Shown here: piece after piece, positions 50,508-61,504 of the stretch
How the letters are laid out: each line of letters begins with the position of its first letter
Position numbering within the stretch: the first letter of the stretch is position 1
NCBI GenBank assembly: GCA_014898425.1
Contig: RCSZ01000012.1
Location: forward strand, 186,001 to 250,000
DNA from: Botryotinia globosa
Lineage: Eukaryota > Ascomycota > Leotiomycetes > Helotiales > Sclerotiniaceae
DNA: 64,000 nucleotides
Direction of reading: 5' to 3'
Notes under the pieces: model-generated
The model's input: only the letters and a program-made list of their open reading frames with translations
What the model was told of the DNA's origin: nothing
The model's database searches: none
Made by a program: the position numbers and the translations under genes

Positions 50508-51745
50508 ATGGACGCTGACCTACTTCGACTAGGGCACCGGCCTTTGGCATCTCGATCCTCCTTGCCTACTTCTTTCTCGCCGCTCTGTTCCTGCTCCGAC
50601 ATACCAGTTTAAGCCAATGGATCTCCGGCGCTCTCGGTCTTTTAGCTTTCGCGGCATCGATCGTACTTATCGTTTTCCGACAACTTCCGGCCTTGATAAT
50701 TGTTGTTTTTGGCACTGCTGTTTGCATCGTCTGGCAGATTGTCTGGTTTGATTCTAGACATTTTTCGAGAGTTGTAACGTTCGCCATATTCCAAATTCGA
50801 CCGTGGCCGTTGATCGCGCTTAGCTTCATTGCTAGCATTCTGACAACTCTTTTGTACGCCGGTTACCTCCTTGTCCTTTACAATCTTCGACGTATCTGGG
50901 ATGTAACTACTCCATCATGTACGAAAGATCGGAATTTGTACACCCCGCGATTCATAGCGGCAATTATAATTCTATCTGCCACGACATATTGGATCACGCA
51001 TGTTATATCGTCCTTTGCACACTTTTTCGGGGCCCTTTTTACGAAGAATCACGTACTTATGAATGTTCAGAGCGACTCCAGACATTCAAACATTCGAAGA
51101 ACGGCAGTTCAGACGACACTTCGCTTAACTTACAGCAGTGTATGCTTTGGTGCGGGACTCTTATCCTTCTCGGTGTTTTTGAAAGATCTGGGAATGGCTT
51201 CAGGGCAAAATCTTTCGCTCACGCCAGATTCAAATTTTCGTTCTATAACTGGAGCCCTCTTATTAACTCTTTTAGTGTATCTTGCACCCTTCCACGCCGC
51301 TCTTGATTCCAAACACTCGGACTGGACCTTTTCTATGATGGCCCTTGATTCCACTACATACTGGAAAGCTAATAAATCTGGTGTTACCTTGATGTCAGCA
51401 GCTGGTTTGGACATTCTCAAGGACTTGGGATTGTTCCAAATGATCTCATACTTCCCCGTCGTGATTGGTCTAATCAGCGCTCTTTCAACGTTTTTCTTAA
51501 TCACCCTCAAGCCCAACCCCGTTGAAGAAACCAAAGATGTTCTAATAGCCGAAGTTCTGGTAGCTTTCGCTTTCTTTGGTGGATCGCAAATTGCGAGAGC
51601 TGCGTTTGCTCCATTCAAGGGAGCTATGTGTACCATTTTCGTTATGATGGCAAGAGATCCAGCTGTTTTCCAAGAACATTATGGACAGATTTGGACTCGC
51701 TTGGAGGAGCTTCACCCCGGTATTGCGGAGGCGTTATTGAAGTGA
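50508..51745 (+). CDS. Choline-transporter-like (CTL/PNS1) membrane protein, apparent frameshift
   Basis: Polytopic membrane protein with about nine or ten hydrophobic segments. The frame from 50534 to 51745 (403 residues) carries CTL hallmarks. YWITHVISSFAHFFGALF is followed by RRTAVQTTLRLTYSSVCFGA, and the C-terminal part contains MARDPAVFQEHY, as in the fungal SLC44/PNS1 family. The frame has no start codon of its own: an in-frame stop lies at 50516-50518. The ATG at 50508 opens MDADLLRLG in a frame offset by one base. One extra G in the GGG at 50532-50534 would join the two into 412 residues. The other option is an upstream exon joined at the TAG acceptor at 50532, which has a CTGAC branch site. 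The family usually has a longer N-terminus. Transport substrate is unknown. Confidence 0.65.
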
Positions 51746-54728
51746 ATGAATGGAGATATGATTGTCGAGGTTCGAATGGGACTTTGATATACTGGATGGG
51801 GGGGATTACTTATGGTGCTTGGTTGGTCTGGCAATGTAGATTTGATTGATGAGGCTCATGGGGGACAATGAAATGCTGGATGGAGGTGGTTACTTTATGG
51901 TTGCTTAGTCAGAGAGATCTGTGTGGTCAGTTGCTTGGGTTGAAATGAACATTAGCATGCCGAGAACGATGGACTGGGTTTGGATTGGGATTTGAGTTGG
52001 GATTAATACTGCGGTTTGATGATGAGCTACTGCCATAAATGAGAGTTACTTTTTTGCTCTTGATACTTGGATTCCCTATAAGTGATTATGAATAATGTCT
52101 CAAATACTGCCTTATGTAAATCTTCAGGTTTGTACCGGCCTAGGACTGAGCGTCCTCGTGGATGAAATGAAACTGTAAGTCGGAAAAACTGAAGATGAGA
52201 GTATTCTATTGACGGTCAATATAATGATTAGATCCCTTGATGTATCATGTTTGCGACCTACTGCTGATGATTAACCAGTTTCAGGGAGAAAATTTCCACT
52301 CTCTGATAGTCTATCGTAGGCATTTAGTACGGCTTCAATGGTTGTCAAATGTTCACTAAGTTCGCCTATTGCTTCTTCTATCAAACTGTTAACCCTCTCA
52401 TCGTTAAATTTGCTCATTTATTTGGGATTACTATACTAATAGACTCTGTCGTCTAAGTTTCACTACTATCAATAGATCTTAAGATCGATAAGTTTTAGTA
52501 TCTATTCTTCAGTAATATATATTGATTTATCTATTAATAAGACATTGAATTAGATACAAAGGTAGTAGTAGTAGTAATACTATACGTACAAAATCAAAGC
52601 TTATAATTCTAGAGTACTAATAAATATAATTATAGATATAAGAATTAATCTAATATACACTATTTTAAGCTTTCTTCTAATATTAATTTGATAGATATAT
52701 TCGATAGATTTAATAATGTATAAGTATCAGGATGTATTTATTATATTATATAAAATCTTTTTTATAGAATAATTAGAGAATAGCTTGTTTATCAAATATT
52801 CAAGCTACTCCTGATTCTAATCTTTATTATTCCGTGATTTAAAACATTTGCTAAAACATAAGTCAAAAATCAAATTTATTTTGTAATGTAATTCTCAGAA
52901 TCACATGATTTCAGATGTTTGATAATTGAGTAATTTTTATCTTATAATATGAAAATTTTCTAAATTATTAATCTATTAAATTACAGAAGACTAAAATGAA
53001 ATATATATATATTTCAGCAGTTATTTAATTAATCAATCTATCCTCGACTAATATATAAGAGCTTCTTTAAATTAATGAAGAATCCTTTATCTTAAGATTA
53101 AATCAAGATTAAATATTATATTTATATAGATCTAGATTTAGTTTAATAAGTATTAATTATCATAGCCTATTAATCAACTTTCTCTATAATAATAAAGTAT
53201 TGAATTGACTTATTGGATTGACTTAGTAAGGGAGTGTATTGGGTTCAATAGTATTATAATTTATATCTATCCTTTTTATATAAAGGGGGCATTGTTAAGC
53301 TCTGTATATATTCTATTCTATATATACACTTCGTCTGTAAGTGAGGGAGAACGTGATATGTTCTCAGTCACGTGTTCTAATATAAAGTTAATATTCGAGA
53401 CAAAGAAAAATTCAATATAAATTCTCATACAAATTTATATTCAATATATTATAATATTAATAATTTATTGATAATAAATAGAATAAAAATTGCTATTTAT
53501 TTATTATTGGATTTTGATAGATAAAAAGAAAATAGAAGCTTTAAAAGATCTTCGAAATTTCAGAATCCTTAAAGATTATTAACGTTCTAAAAAAGATCAA
53601 TAGAAAGAAACAAACATATAAAAAATGAATTAATAATAAAACAAGTATAAAAATTAAAAGGAAAAGAGAATTAAATATACAAACTAAAAAATAAACAAAA
53701 AGCATTAATCAAAAGTCTAGAAGAAAATCTATTTATTACTTTTATTACTTCTACTTAATTCTTCAAGTAAAAGCTTTACTACTATACTATATAATACAGA
53801 ATATTTTATATAAATAATAATGTTAAGTAATTCTAATATATACGTTACTTTTTTTTCTAATTATCAATCGAATTCTATATAGGTAGATTTTTTACATAAT
53901 AATGATCACCTTAAATCAAAACTTAGCTTTCAAAATTTAAGAAATTCATTAGAACCCTGTTAATTAAAACAAGCTTTTTAAAACACAAACATTTAAATTA
54001 ATCCAATTAATACCTGAAAAAGGCTTTCTTCAATATAAAATTAAAGTCTAATTATGCTATTATAATTAACAAAGTAATCACTTTGTTAACGACGGATTTT
54101 GCTACCATAGGTTTCGATTAACCCACTTTTACCTTAAACATGAATGTATGTAATCTTACATCTTTTACCTCCTCATGGTTTCGATCAGATATACCCAACA
54201 GTACATTATCTGAGATTGACAGGGTGAAGCAGTCTCTCAGATCCAAAGAGAAAAAAAGAAAAAAGAAAACAGCACCAAATCCGACAGAAACATCGACGCA
54301 CTTCAGATTACTCCCCAAGACCTTCCTTTATACTTCAATAAAAGTCATGTGCTACTCTACACGCATAGCTTCCCGAATTCTCAACCTTTAACCCAGATTT
54401 TGAAACACCTCGGATCATTCATGAAAGATGACATTTCTCATCTGCGAAATGCTTAAACTACCTACATACATAAACTTATGACCATTCCGTTCCGAAATAG
54501 ACATCGAGATATTCCGAATGGTGCCCAAGATATTCATTCATTCGCCGTCTCATCATTCACAAGCAGAGCTGTGATGATCTGGAGTAAATGGGTTGGTTGC
54601 TGGCACATAGATGATCTCTTCCGATATTGTTGCATCACGTCTTCTACCGACAAGAAGCACCAGAGGTTTGAGTCTATATTTGGATGTTTCGTAGTCGTTG
54701 AGATCTCGATATGGAGCACGAGAAGACT
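51746..54728. other. Intergenic region with second AT-rich island
   Basis: AT-rich from about 52440 to 54090, with no coding signal. A TAG-type microsatellite lies near 52560. A patch at 53755-53800 resembles the miniature LTR elements (AAGCTTTACTACTATACTAT). Sequence at 53200-53420, with TATATAAAGGGGGCATTGTT and GTAAGTGAGGGAGAACG, resembles a fungal retrotransposon LTR but has no identified partner. Confidence 0.55.
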
Positions 54729-54730
54729 TA

Positions 54731-55076
54731 TCCCCTAGAGTGCGGGAAAATGGCGCCCAATGTAACCTGTGTGATAAACCTTGAATGATAAAGCCTTATT
54801 GAATAGAATAGCTATTTTAATAAGTTTTTAATTATATTATTTATAAATTAAAATATTGATTTCAAATTTCGAGATTTTTAAATTTAAAAAAAAAACTAAA
54901 GATTAGAAATTAATATATATTATTATATTCAAAATTTTAATATAGAAATTATATTGATTAAATTTTATATTAAAAAATGCTTGTAAATATTGAATTAAAT
55001 TCAAGGAATCCTAATAATCTAATTGGTCAATACCTCCTTATTAAGCGAGGGCGCCGAATGTTCGCACTCTAGGGGA
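54731..55076. mobile_element. TA-flanked MITE, 346 bp
   Basis: 28-bp terminal inverted repeats begin TCCCCTAGAGTGCG at both ends. The outer 14 and inner 6 bp (GCGCCC) are identical and the middle 8 bp differ. The TA dinucleotide flanks both sides (54729-54730 and 55077-55078), as for Tc1/mariner-class insertions. The interior is very AT-rich with no ORF. It is non-autonomous, and no source transposase is in the window. Confidence 0.88.
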
Positions 55077-55078
55077 TA

Positions 55079-55861
55079 ATAGATCAGTGTATAGATTATT
55101 ACAATAAAACAACAGATATTCTGTGATATAATTATAGAATTGAAAGCCTAAAGTTTCTAATGAACCGCTTCCAAACTACTTTTCAATCGTAAATGCCAAG
55201 CACAAAATCGACCTTCAAGTTTCCGAAGCAAGGTTCTCTTCCAAAAGATTTATCGAGGGTTTAGTTTAGTACTCATCCGAATATTCATAGAGGTCCACGG
55301 TCCGAGTATCTTAATAAACGAAGAGTCCTCGGAATGGTTGCCAGCTCGCTTATGATTTATTTATATGTAAAGATTTGACCTCAATGTGATGGATGTTAAA
55401 CTACAGAGTAAATTTTCATTCGTGGGTGGAGGTTCGAAGGATACTGGTCGAGATTGAAAGCAAAAAATTCAATGTATGCCACACATTATATAGATCACAA
55501 TTAGTTTGAAATGAAATTAGTTCCGTTCTATCTTTGATATCTATTGATCCAGGGTATCTTTTATACAAATCTTCTCAGAAGCTTTTTCAGTCTACCCCGG
55601 ATTATAATCATCATCATCTTCTCCAATCTATTCATCCATGTATCCGTCACACAAGAAATACCAGTATCATTCTGACCAAAAACTCCCCCAGATCAATGCC
55701 TCAAGCTCAACTGGACAATCTGGCAGTAGAGAAGCTTGTCAATCAAAAAAAAAAGCTTTTGACAATTCCCGCTCCAATCCAATCATATACCCATTTTACA
55801 CCCAACTCCCCTATCCTATACTACATACCGTGTCACCATCCCGACCCTCTCCAAGTTACTA
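55079..55861. other. Intergenic region downstream of the GH76 gene
   Basis: Nothing recognisable. It presumably holds the 3' untranslated region of the minus-strand GH76 gene at its right end. Confidence 0.5.
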
Positions 55862-57922
55862 CTAAAGAGTCCATAGCAGCCCCAAGCCAAGCACGCCTGC
55901 CAGCAAACCCGATTCCGAAACGTCCATATTTCTTCCAGCAGCCGCCGTGACTGTAGCCTTGGTCGCCGAGGCTGAAGCTGTTGTTGATAAGCTCATAGTT
56001 TCTCTTGAACCAGTTCCCGAGATGGTAGGCGCTCGCTGTGTAGCAGTATCGATCAGTAAGGCAGTCGAAGATTTAGAAGACGCAGGCAGAGCAGATGTAA
56101 CAGTAACAGGGGCCGATGAAGCAATTGTAAGACGACTGGATAAAAACGAGGATGATGCAAACCAAGCAGTAGAGTTTGCATATACTGATGTGTTGCAAGA
56201 TACAGTGGTGCTGTGGAGAATGCTGACTGTAGTTGTGGTATCGAGAACAGGCGCGGGAGTTGTAGAAGCCAAAGTCGAAGTTTTTGATTTAGAAGAAGAG
56301 ACCGTAGAAGATGATGTCAAAGTAGATGAGGGGACTGCAGTGGAAGATTTTAGTTCTTGCGAAACAAGTGTAGAAGGCCGTGCGGTGAAAGAGGGAACTT
56401 CGGGGGAAGAATATACCGTAGAAGAAGAACTAGTCGAGCCTGGAACTGTGGTACTTTCCAGGACGGCATCGGTCACTTTTACATCGGTGGATGAATCAGT
56501 GGTTGCGGCGCTGGTAGCGCTAGTGGTCGCCTTCACACTATTTTGTCCTGACACCCTGGATTCGCTGCTAATGCTAGTGACGGCGGATGAAGAAGACGAA
56601 GAGGCTGAAGAGGCAGGTGAGGAGGAAGAAGCTGGCGAAGAAGAAATTGATTGAACAGATGCTTGGCCTTTGACGACTGGTGGCGCGGCGGAAGAGACAA
56701 GTAATCCTTGAATGACTTCCAGAGCACTCATCTGTTGTCCAGGGCCGGATATTGCATCGTTAGATCCCGTATACCACGTTGTGCCACAAGCATTAGCATC
56801 ACCAGCGCAAATACTAGCCGCTGCAGATGCTGATTTGGTGAGATATGACGTGATAGTGGCTGTTGTAAAAGGTGCCATTTGAGTGGTTGCCCACATGAAC
56901 CGTGCGAGATACGCCTTGAAGGAAAATTGATCATTGTTGCAGGTTCCCGCTTCTTCGCATGCTTGTTCGTACATGATACCATCAGATGTGAAGAAATTGG
57001 AAGAGGCTTTTAATAAACCCTCGGTTCGCGTTTGCCAAGTGGAACTGGTGGTGTAGTTGTACATGACAGCGGCTCCGTACAGGAAAAGGGCATTGTTGTA
57101 ACTCCAGGTAATTTTATTCAGATTGGTGCAATCTTTGGATTCATCGGCACCGTCGAAAGTGGTGAAATTTGAATCAATAAATCCAATCGTGGTCGTCCAA
57201 TCATAAACCTTTTCCGCCCAATCGAGGTATGTTTGATTTCCGGTATAGCGTGCAAGACGTGCTGAAAGTTGAAAGAAGGCACCATTGGAAACCGAGTTTT
57301 TGTATGTATATCCATTATTGGATGAGAAAATCTGCCATTTCAATCCACCACCACAAGCCGACGTATCCCAGCGGGCAGCTTGGGTGTTCCACAGGTTCTC
57401 GGTCAATTCTACCCACGTAAATCCCCCCGTATTGGAGGGCTCGGGGAAATTCCTCTCTGCAGCAGACATGATAGACATTCCCCAAAAAGCTTGGTCGTCA
57501 TTTCCTTCATCCCTTTGGTGGTTGGGCATCATGTAATCGAAAAGCGGGCCAGCTTGAGAAGCCAAAGCTTGCGTGGTAACATCATTGTAGGTAGCATCCC
57601 CAGTATAGTGATAGTAATGGATCATGGTTCCCCACATGGCACCAGCTTCCCACCAGTAGTACGGAGCTGGCAGTACCGCAATGGTATCTGGTGTGTTGGT
57701 GACATTGCCGGTATAATATTTCATGAGGCCATATGCAACGGTACCCGCTACACTTTTGATTGAAGCTGCACACATGATTGTCAGTAGGGGCTGTATGTAT
57801 TGTAGAGTCAAAATTCAAGATGAAAACGTACTTGGATCAGAGGTATCGAGTTTAAGAGCAGAAACGGATTGAGAAACGGAAAATGCCAGGAGAAGGCACC
57901 TTGAAAAGGTTTTGGGAAACAT
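55862..57922 (-). CDS. GH76 mannan endo-1,6-alpha-mannosidase, GPI-anchored (DFG5/DCW1 type)
   Basis: Cell-wall enzyme of 664 residues. Exon 1 is 57922-57832 (signal peptide) and exon 2 is 57765-55862. The 66-bp intron (GTACGT donor, TGCAG acceptor) joins LDTSDP to TSIKSVAGT, the conserved start of the family domain. The GH76 domain is about residues 31-395. It contains YYWWEAGAMW and the paired catalytic aspartates in EGNDDQAFWG (Asp120-Asp121). A Ser/Thr-rich stalk follows (about 400-635) and a hydrophobic C-terminal tail (SGLLAGVLGLGLLWTL) that fits a GPI signal. DFG5/DCW1 proteins cross-link GPI-anchored mannoproteins into the wall. The plus-strand ORF over the stalk is a shadow. Confidence 0.92.
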
Positions 57923-57941
57923 ATTGGTGATTATGAAGAGA

Positions 57942-57950
<9 letters not shown>

Positions 57951-57985
<35 letters not shown>
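57951..57985. repeat. Dinucleotide microsatellite (GA)n
   Basis: About 17 GA units, CT on the coding strand, about 30 bp upstream of the GH76 ATG and probably in its leader or core promoter. Confidence 0.9.
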
Positions 57986-57988
<3 letters not shown>

Positions 57989-59192
57989 AAGTACGGGTAC
58001 TGAATAAATAGTCTGGCAGAAACTCTTGCTGGGTTTCCAAGATATGATATGATTGATGCCAAATAATGAATCATCCAAACCCAAAAGAAGGACAAGACAT
58101 AAGATGGGGGAAGGGGGAAGGGGGAGTGAATGGATTTGTTGGAGTCTTGGAGATGATATCAAAGAAGGAGGGAGAGAGAGTGTGTGGAAATTAAAAAGAT
58201 GGTTTTGAGTTTATGTTTATTAAGAATTGTTCGTATAGAAAATGAAAATATAAAGCATCATCGAGGGGTTCGTCCGATCTTTCCCAATTGGGTCTTGTGA
58301 AGAATATGGGGGGGGGCGGCTGTTTCGAAAGGCTGGGTACTAGGGTACTAGGGAGCTAGGGAGCTAGGGAGCTAGGGTAATGATTGGTGTGAATTGAAGT
58401 GAGGCTAAGTGGTGAACCAATCAAAAGTGGGAAATGTTTTGAACCTAAGATAATCTGATGCGAAGCGAACGGCAATCGGTGAATGGTGAATGGTGTTGGG
58501 AGTGAATGTTGGATGTGAATCATGTGATGATGGATGATATTGGTTGGAAGTTTAATCGGAGCCCAAATGAGTAAAGATCGGCTGAATTGAGTGGCACGAA
58601 ACGAAACGAAACAACTTGAAGCAAATTTGGAGGAGGATGTGTGGACCGAAGGAATTGGCACTGATTATAGAAGGAAGGTAGGAACTACTACGAAGGAAGG
58701 TAGGTAGGAACTAGGAACTAGGAAGGAAGGTAGGAGGAAGGAAGGTAGGATTTCAAAATGATACCTCTACTCCGTACCTAGGTAAATAATAAATGAATCC
58801 TGTTTATCAAGGAAGAGATGGAGGTAGGTAATATGAGGGAACTCGTCGATGGAATCATATATAGATAGATGTGCACGTGATTGAGGTACATGCAATGGTA
58901 ACCAATGTTGGTGAGCGACTATAATCCACGTGACAGGGAAGAATGATGTAAATGTCTGAAATTCTATCCAGCAGATCAATGATGGATGACATCTAAGCTT
59001 TTGTATCTAGAGTACTGACTGCTATGGATGTTCTATATTTTCAATCGATTGCATTTATTGTTAGAATGTAATGGTCACGTGATTTCATCCTTATGAGCAC
59101 AGTTCCCTTCCATCGAATCTTTGAGCCACAGGTCAATGCAACCTCAAGACGCGAATAACTTCTTTTCTCCTTTTCCATTCCACCTGGGCAAT
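57986..59192. other. Divergent promoter region of GH76 and RAD51-paralog genes
   Basis: Intergenic. It holds tandem GGGAGCTA octamers at about 58340-58376 and GGAAGGTA-type repeats at 58670-58760. Several CACGTG/CACGTGA boxes are near 58874, 58928 and 59075. A TATTTATT on the minus strand near 58003-58010 may serve the GH76 gene. Confidence 0.45.
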
Positions 59193-59277
59193 CATCACCA
59201 TCACCATCACCATCACCATCACCATCACCATCACCATCACCATCACCATCACCATCACCATCACCATCACCATCACC
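59193..59277. repeat. Hexanucleotide microsatellite (CATCAC)n
   Basis: About 14 units. It reads as poly-His in one plus frame and Gly-Asp on the minus strand. There is no sign that either is a real protein. Confidence 0.95.
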
Positions 59278-59490
59278 GTCACCACTTTGTCTCATCATCG
59301 CCCATCTCTCATCCCACAGGATTCTACTCCCATGCAGCAGCAAACGGCAATGGATTATCAATCCATACATGGCCCTGGAAGATCAAATTTCTCTTCGTCT
59401 TCCCCACGTAAATATACTCATTTCATCACACTTCCTGACGCCACAACACGACACAAGCGATAGCTGGAGGCTGACACATTCTAAGATCGT

Positions 59491-60960
59491 ATGCCTACCG
59501 TTTCCGCCGCCCAAGCTCTGCAAGATTTAGAATCATCACCAACACGTTGCATTCCCACCGGTTTGGCGAATTTGGATTTAGCACTCCAAAGTAAAGATCC
59601 AATGCAAGTATCCACAAGTGCGGATCAAATTCATGGAGGTATTCCAAGAGGAAAAGTGACGGAAATTTATGGTCCTCCCGGCGTTGGCAAAACTACTCTG
59701 GGGTAATGCAACACACGCTCAAGTGTCCGTATACATGACCATGTATGCTAATTACATATAGCATGCATTTGGCAGCCAGAGTTCTACATCAGAATGAAAC
59801 TGTTGTTTGGGTAGGTAAGTCATCTTTCATCTTTCATCTATTTGGTATTTGGTATTTCTTTTATAAGTATTTGCTATTTGTCTATTGCCTTGCATTCCGA
59901 ATATCCTTGCTAGATTTCCACTTCAGAAATATCTCGATTACTCATAACCGCTACCATGTATGCCACTTTTAGTGCCAGAGATCCCCAGAATGTGCTCTAC
60001 TAACACTCCCAGACGCGTCACATCCAATATCTGGTCCTAGATTCAGTCAAATCTTACAAAATCTTCCATCTTCAGAACCTCTCAATGACGACACCCTTCT
60101 AAGCAACTTCAATCATTTCACAACGCCCACTTTATCTCATCTTCTTGCCTTACTTACCCACACCACACAAAACTTTCCCCCTGAAAATACCAGTCTGATC
60201 ATCATTGATTCATTTTCTACTTTAATCGACACTGCATTTCCCCGGAATGCTGACTCTACATCGACTCCGAAAAAGCCAGGAGGTATGTTACAATCCTAAA
60301 ACCTTCACATCATCACATGCCTACCAGCTACATCCATCTCATCTTCTCATGCTGCCTTCTATCACTAGACTAATCTTAACAGTTCCCAACCCCTCCTCGC
60401 GCAAATTTCCCCTTCTCCAATACCTCATTAATGCTCTCCAAAAACTTGCTACCACCCGTAATATCGCCATAATAATCCTCACTCAATGTGTTACCAAAAT
60501 GCGGCCCGGCCTCGGGGCAGCCTTGATACCATCAATCTCAGCTACTGCATGGGAACAAGGCCTTGGGTGTCGCGTGGCTTTATTTAGAGATTGGGGGTGG
60601 GACGATGACGAAGGAAATAAAGTAGATGGTGTACGGTTTGCCCAAGTCATTAAAGTGAACGGTACAACTTTATCTGAGGGAAGAGGAATATTTGCTGCTT
60701 TTGTCATTGGAAAAGTGGGCATCTCCTCCATTACACCTAATCAAGGATCTCCTTTACTACCTAGACCCGCACCCGCCGTTGCTCTCCCTACTCAAAAGCG
60801 TAAAAGAGCCGAGTTCGAGATTCCGGATAGTGAAGACGATGAGGATTATGGATGGGCGGAAGAAGATGAAGAGTTGCCACCGATGCCTCCCCAGTGGCAG
60901 GGGAGCGAGGATATATTAGCACCACCGCAGGGAGATAGCGAAGATGAATTAGCTCTTTAG
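59491..60960 (+). CDS. RAD51 paralog, RecA-family ATPase for recombinational repair
   Basis: Predicted nuclear protein of 370 residues. Exons are 59491-59702, 59762-59814, 60013-60282 and 60383-60960. The introns are 59, 198 and 100 bp. Intron 2 ends with a TACTAAC branch point and CCCAG, which gives the continuous motif VVWVDASHPISGPRFSQIL; other acceptors run into stops. Walker A is GPPGVGKTT (residues 61-69) and Walker B is LIIIDS (Asp154). QCVTKMRPG and a DNA-contact-like region follow. The C-terminus adds KRKRAEFEIPDSEDDEDYGW, a basic stretch (possible nuclear signal) and an acidic tail. It resembles Rad55/Rad57/Rlp1-class proteins that assist Rad51 filaments. Which subfamily is undecided. 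Confidence 0.85.
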
Positions 60961-61504
60961 ATGTAACTCAGTGCAATATCATTCTCTGAAAAATCCAAGG
61001 ATACTGCTATCATCTGCAACTTAACTTGGGGGTTCAGTTTTCCAAACTACAACTCGACACTCATACCCACAATCTACTTGCCATGTTTTCTGACGGGAGG
61101 TCGTTCATTAATCAATATCCAGCCCACATTCGAGGGATGCTTATAATCCACTAGTATCAACCGCAGCGACCCCGCAGATATTGACACGAGTGAATTCACG
61201 GATGTTAAAATCGAGCACTATCAGACTTACTTGCAATTTCAATATCTTAGGAGGAAATTAGCATGCGGGGTATCTTCACTCTCGCTTAAATGCTCGAGCT
61301 ACTCAAACATGGCATGGAAAAGAATGGTTCACTATTGATTAACCACCCTTATAATACTTTCTTTTTCCTGCTGCAACTTTGCATATATCTTGTATCGTTA
61401 TACATGGTCCTTCCAAGTTACGTTCGTTTTTACACCAAACTCTGACATTGAGCATCAAGCATCCTTCGTCGTTTGAACTAGATCCGAGACTCACGTCTGC
61501 CATC
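60961..61504. other. Intergenic region
   Basis: Spacer between the tandem RAD51-paralog and secreted-protein genes. Nothing else recognised. Confidence 0.5.

Noticed and set aside
55947..56654. 235-codon plus-strand ORF rich in Glu and Val
   Set aside because: It is the shadow of the Ser/Thr-rich stalk of the GH76 gene.
59041..59411. Poly-His (+) and Gly-Asp (-) ORFs
   Set aside because: They are translations of the CATCAC microsatellite, with no flanking coding signal.
59815..60012. Earlier acceptor (TTTTAG near 59972) for RAD51-paralog intron 2
   Set aside because: It leads to an in-frame stop, whereas the CCCAG acceptor after TACTAAC keeps the frame and restores VVWVDASHP.
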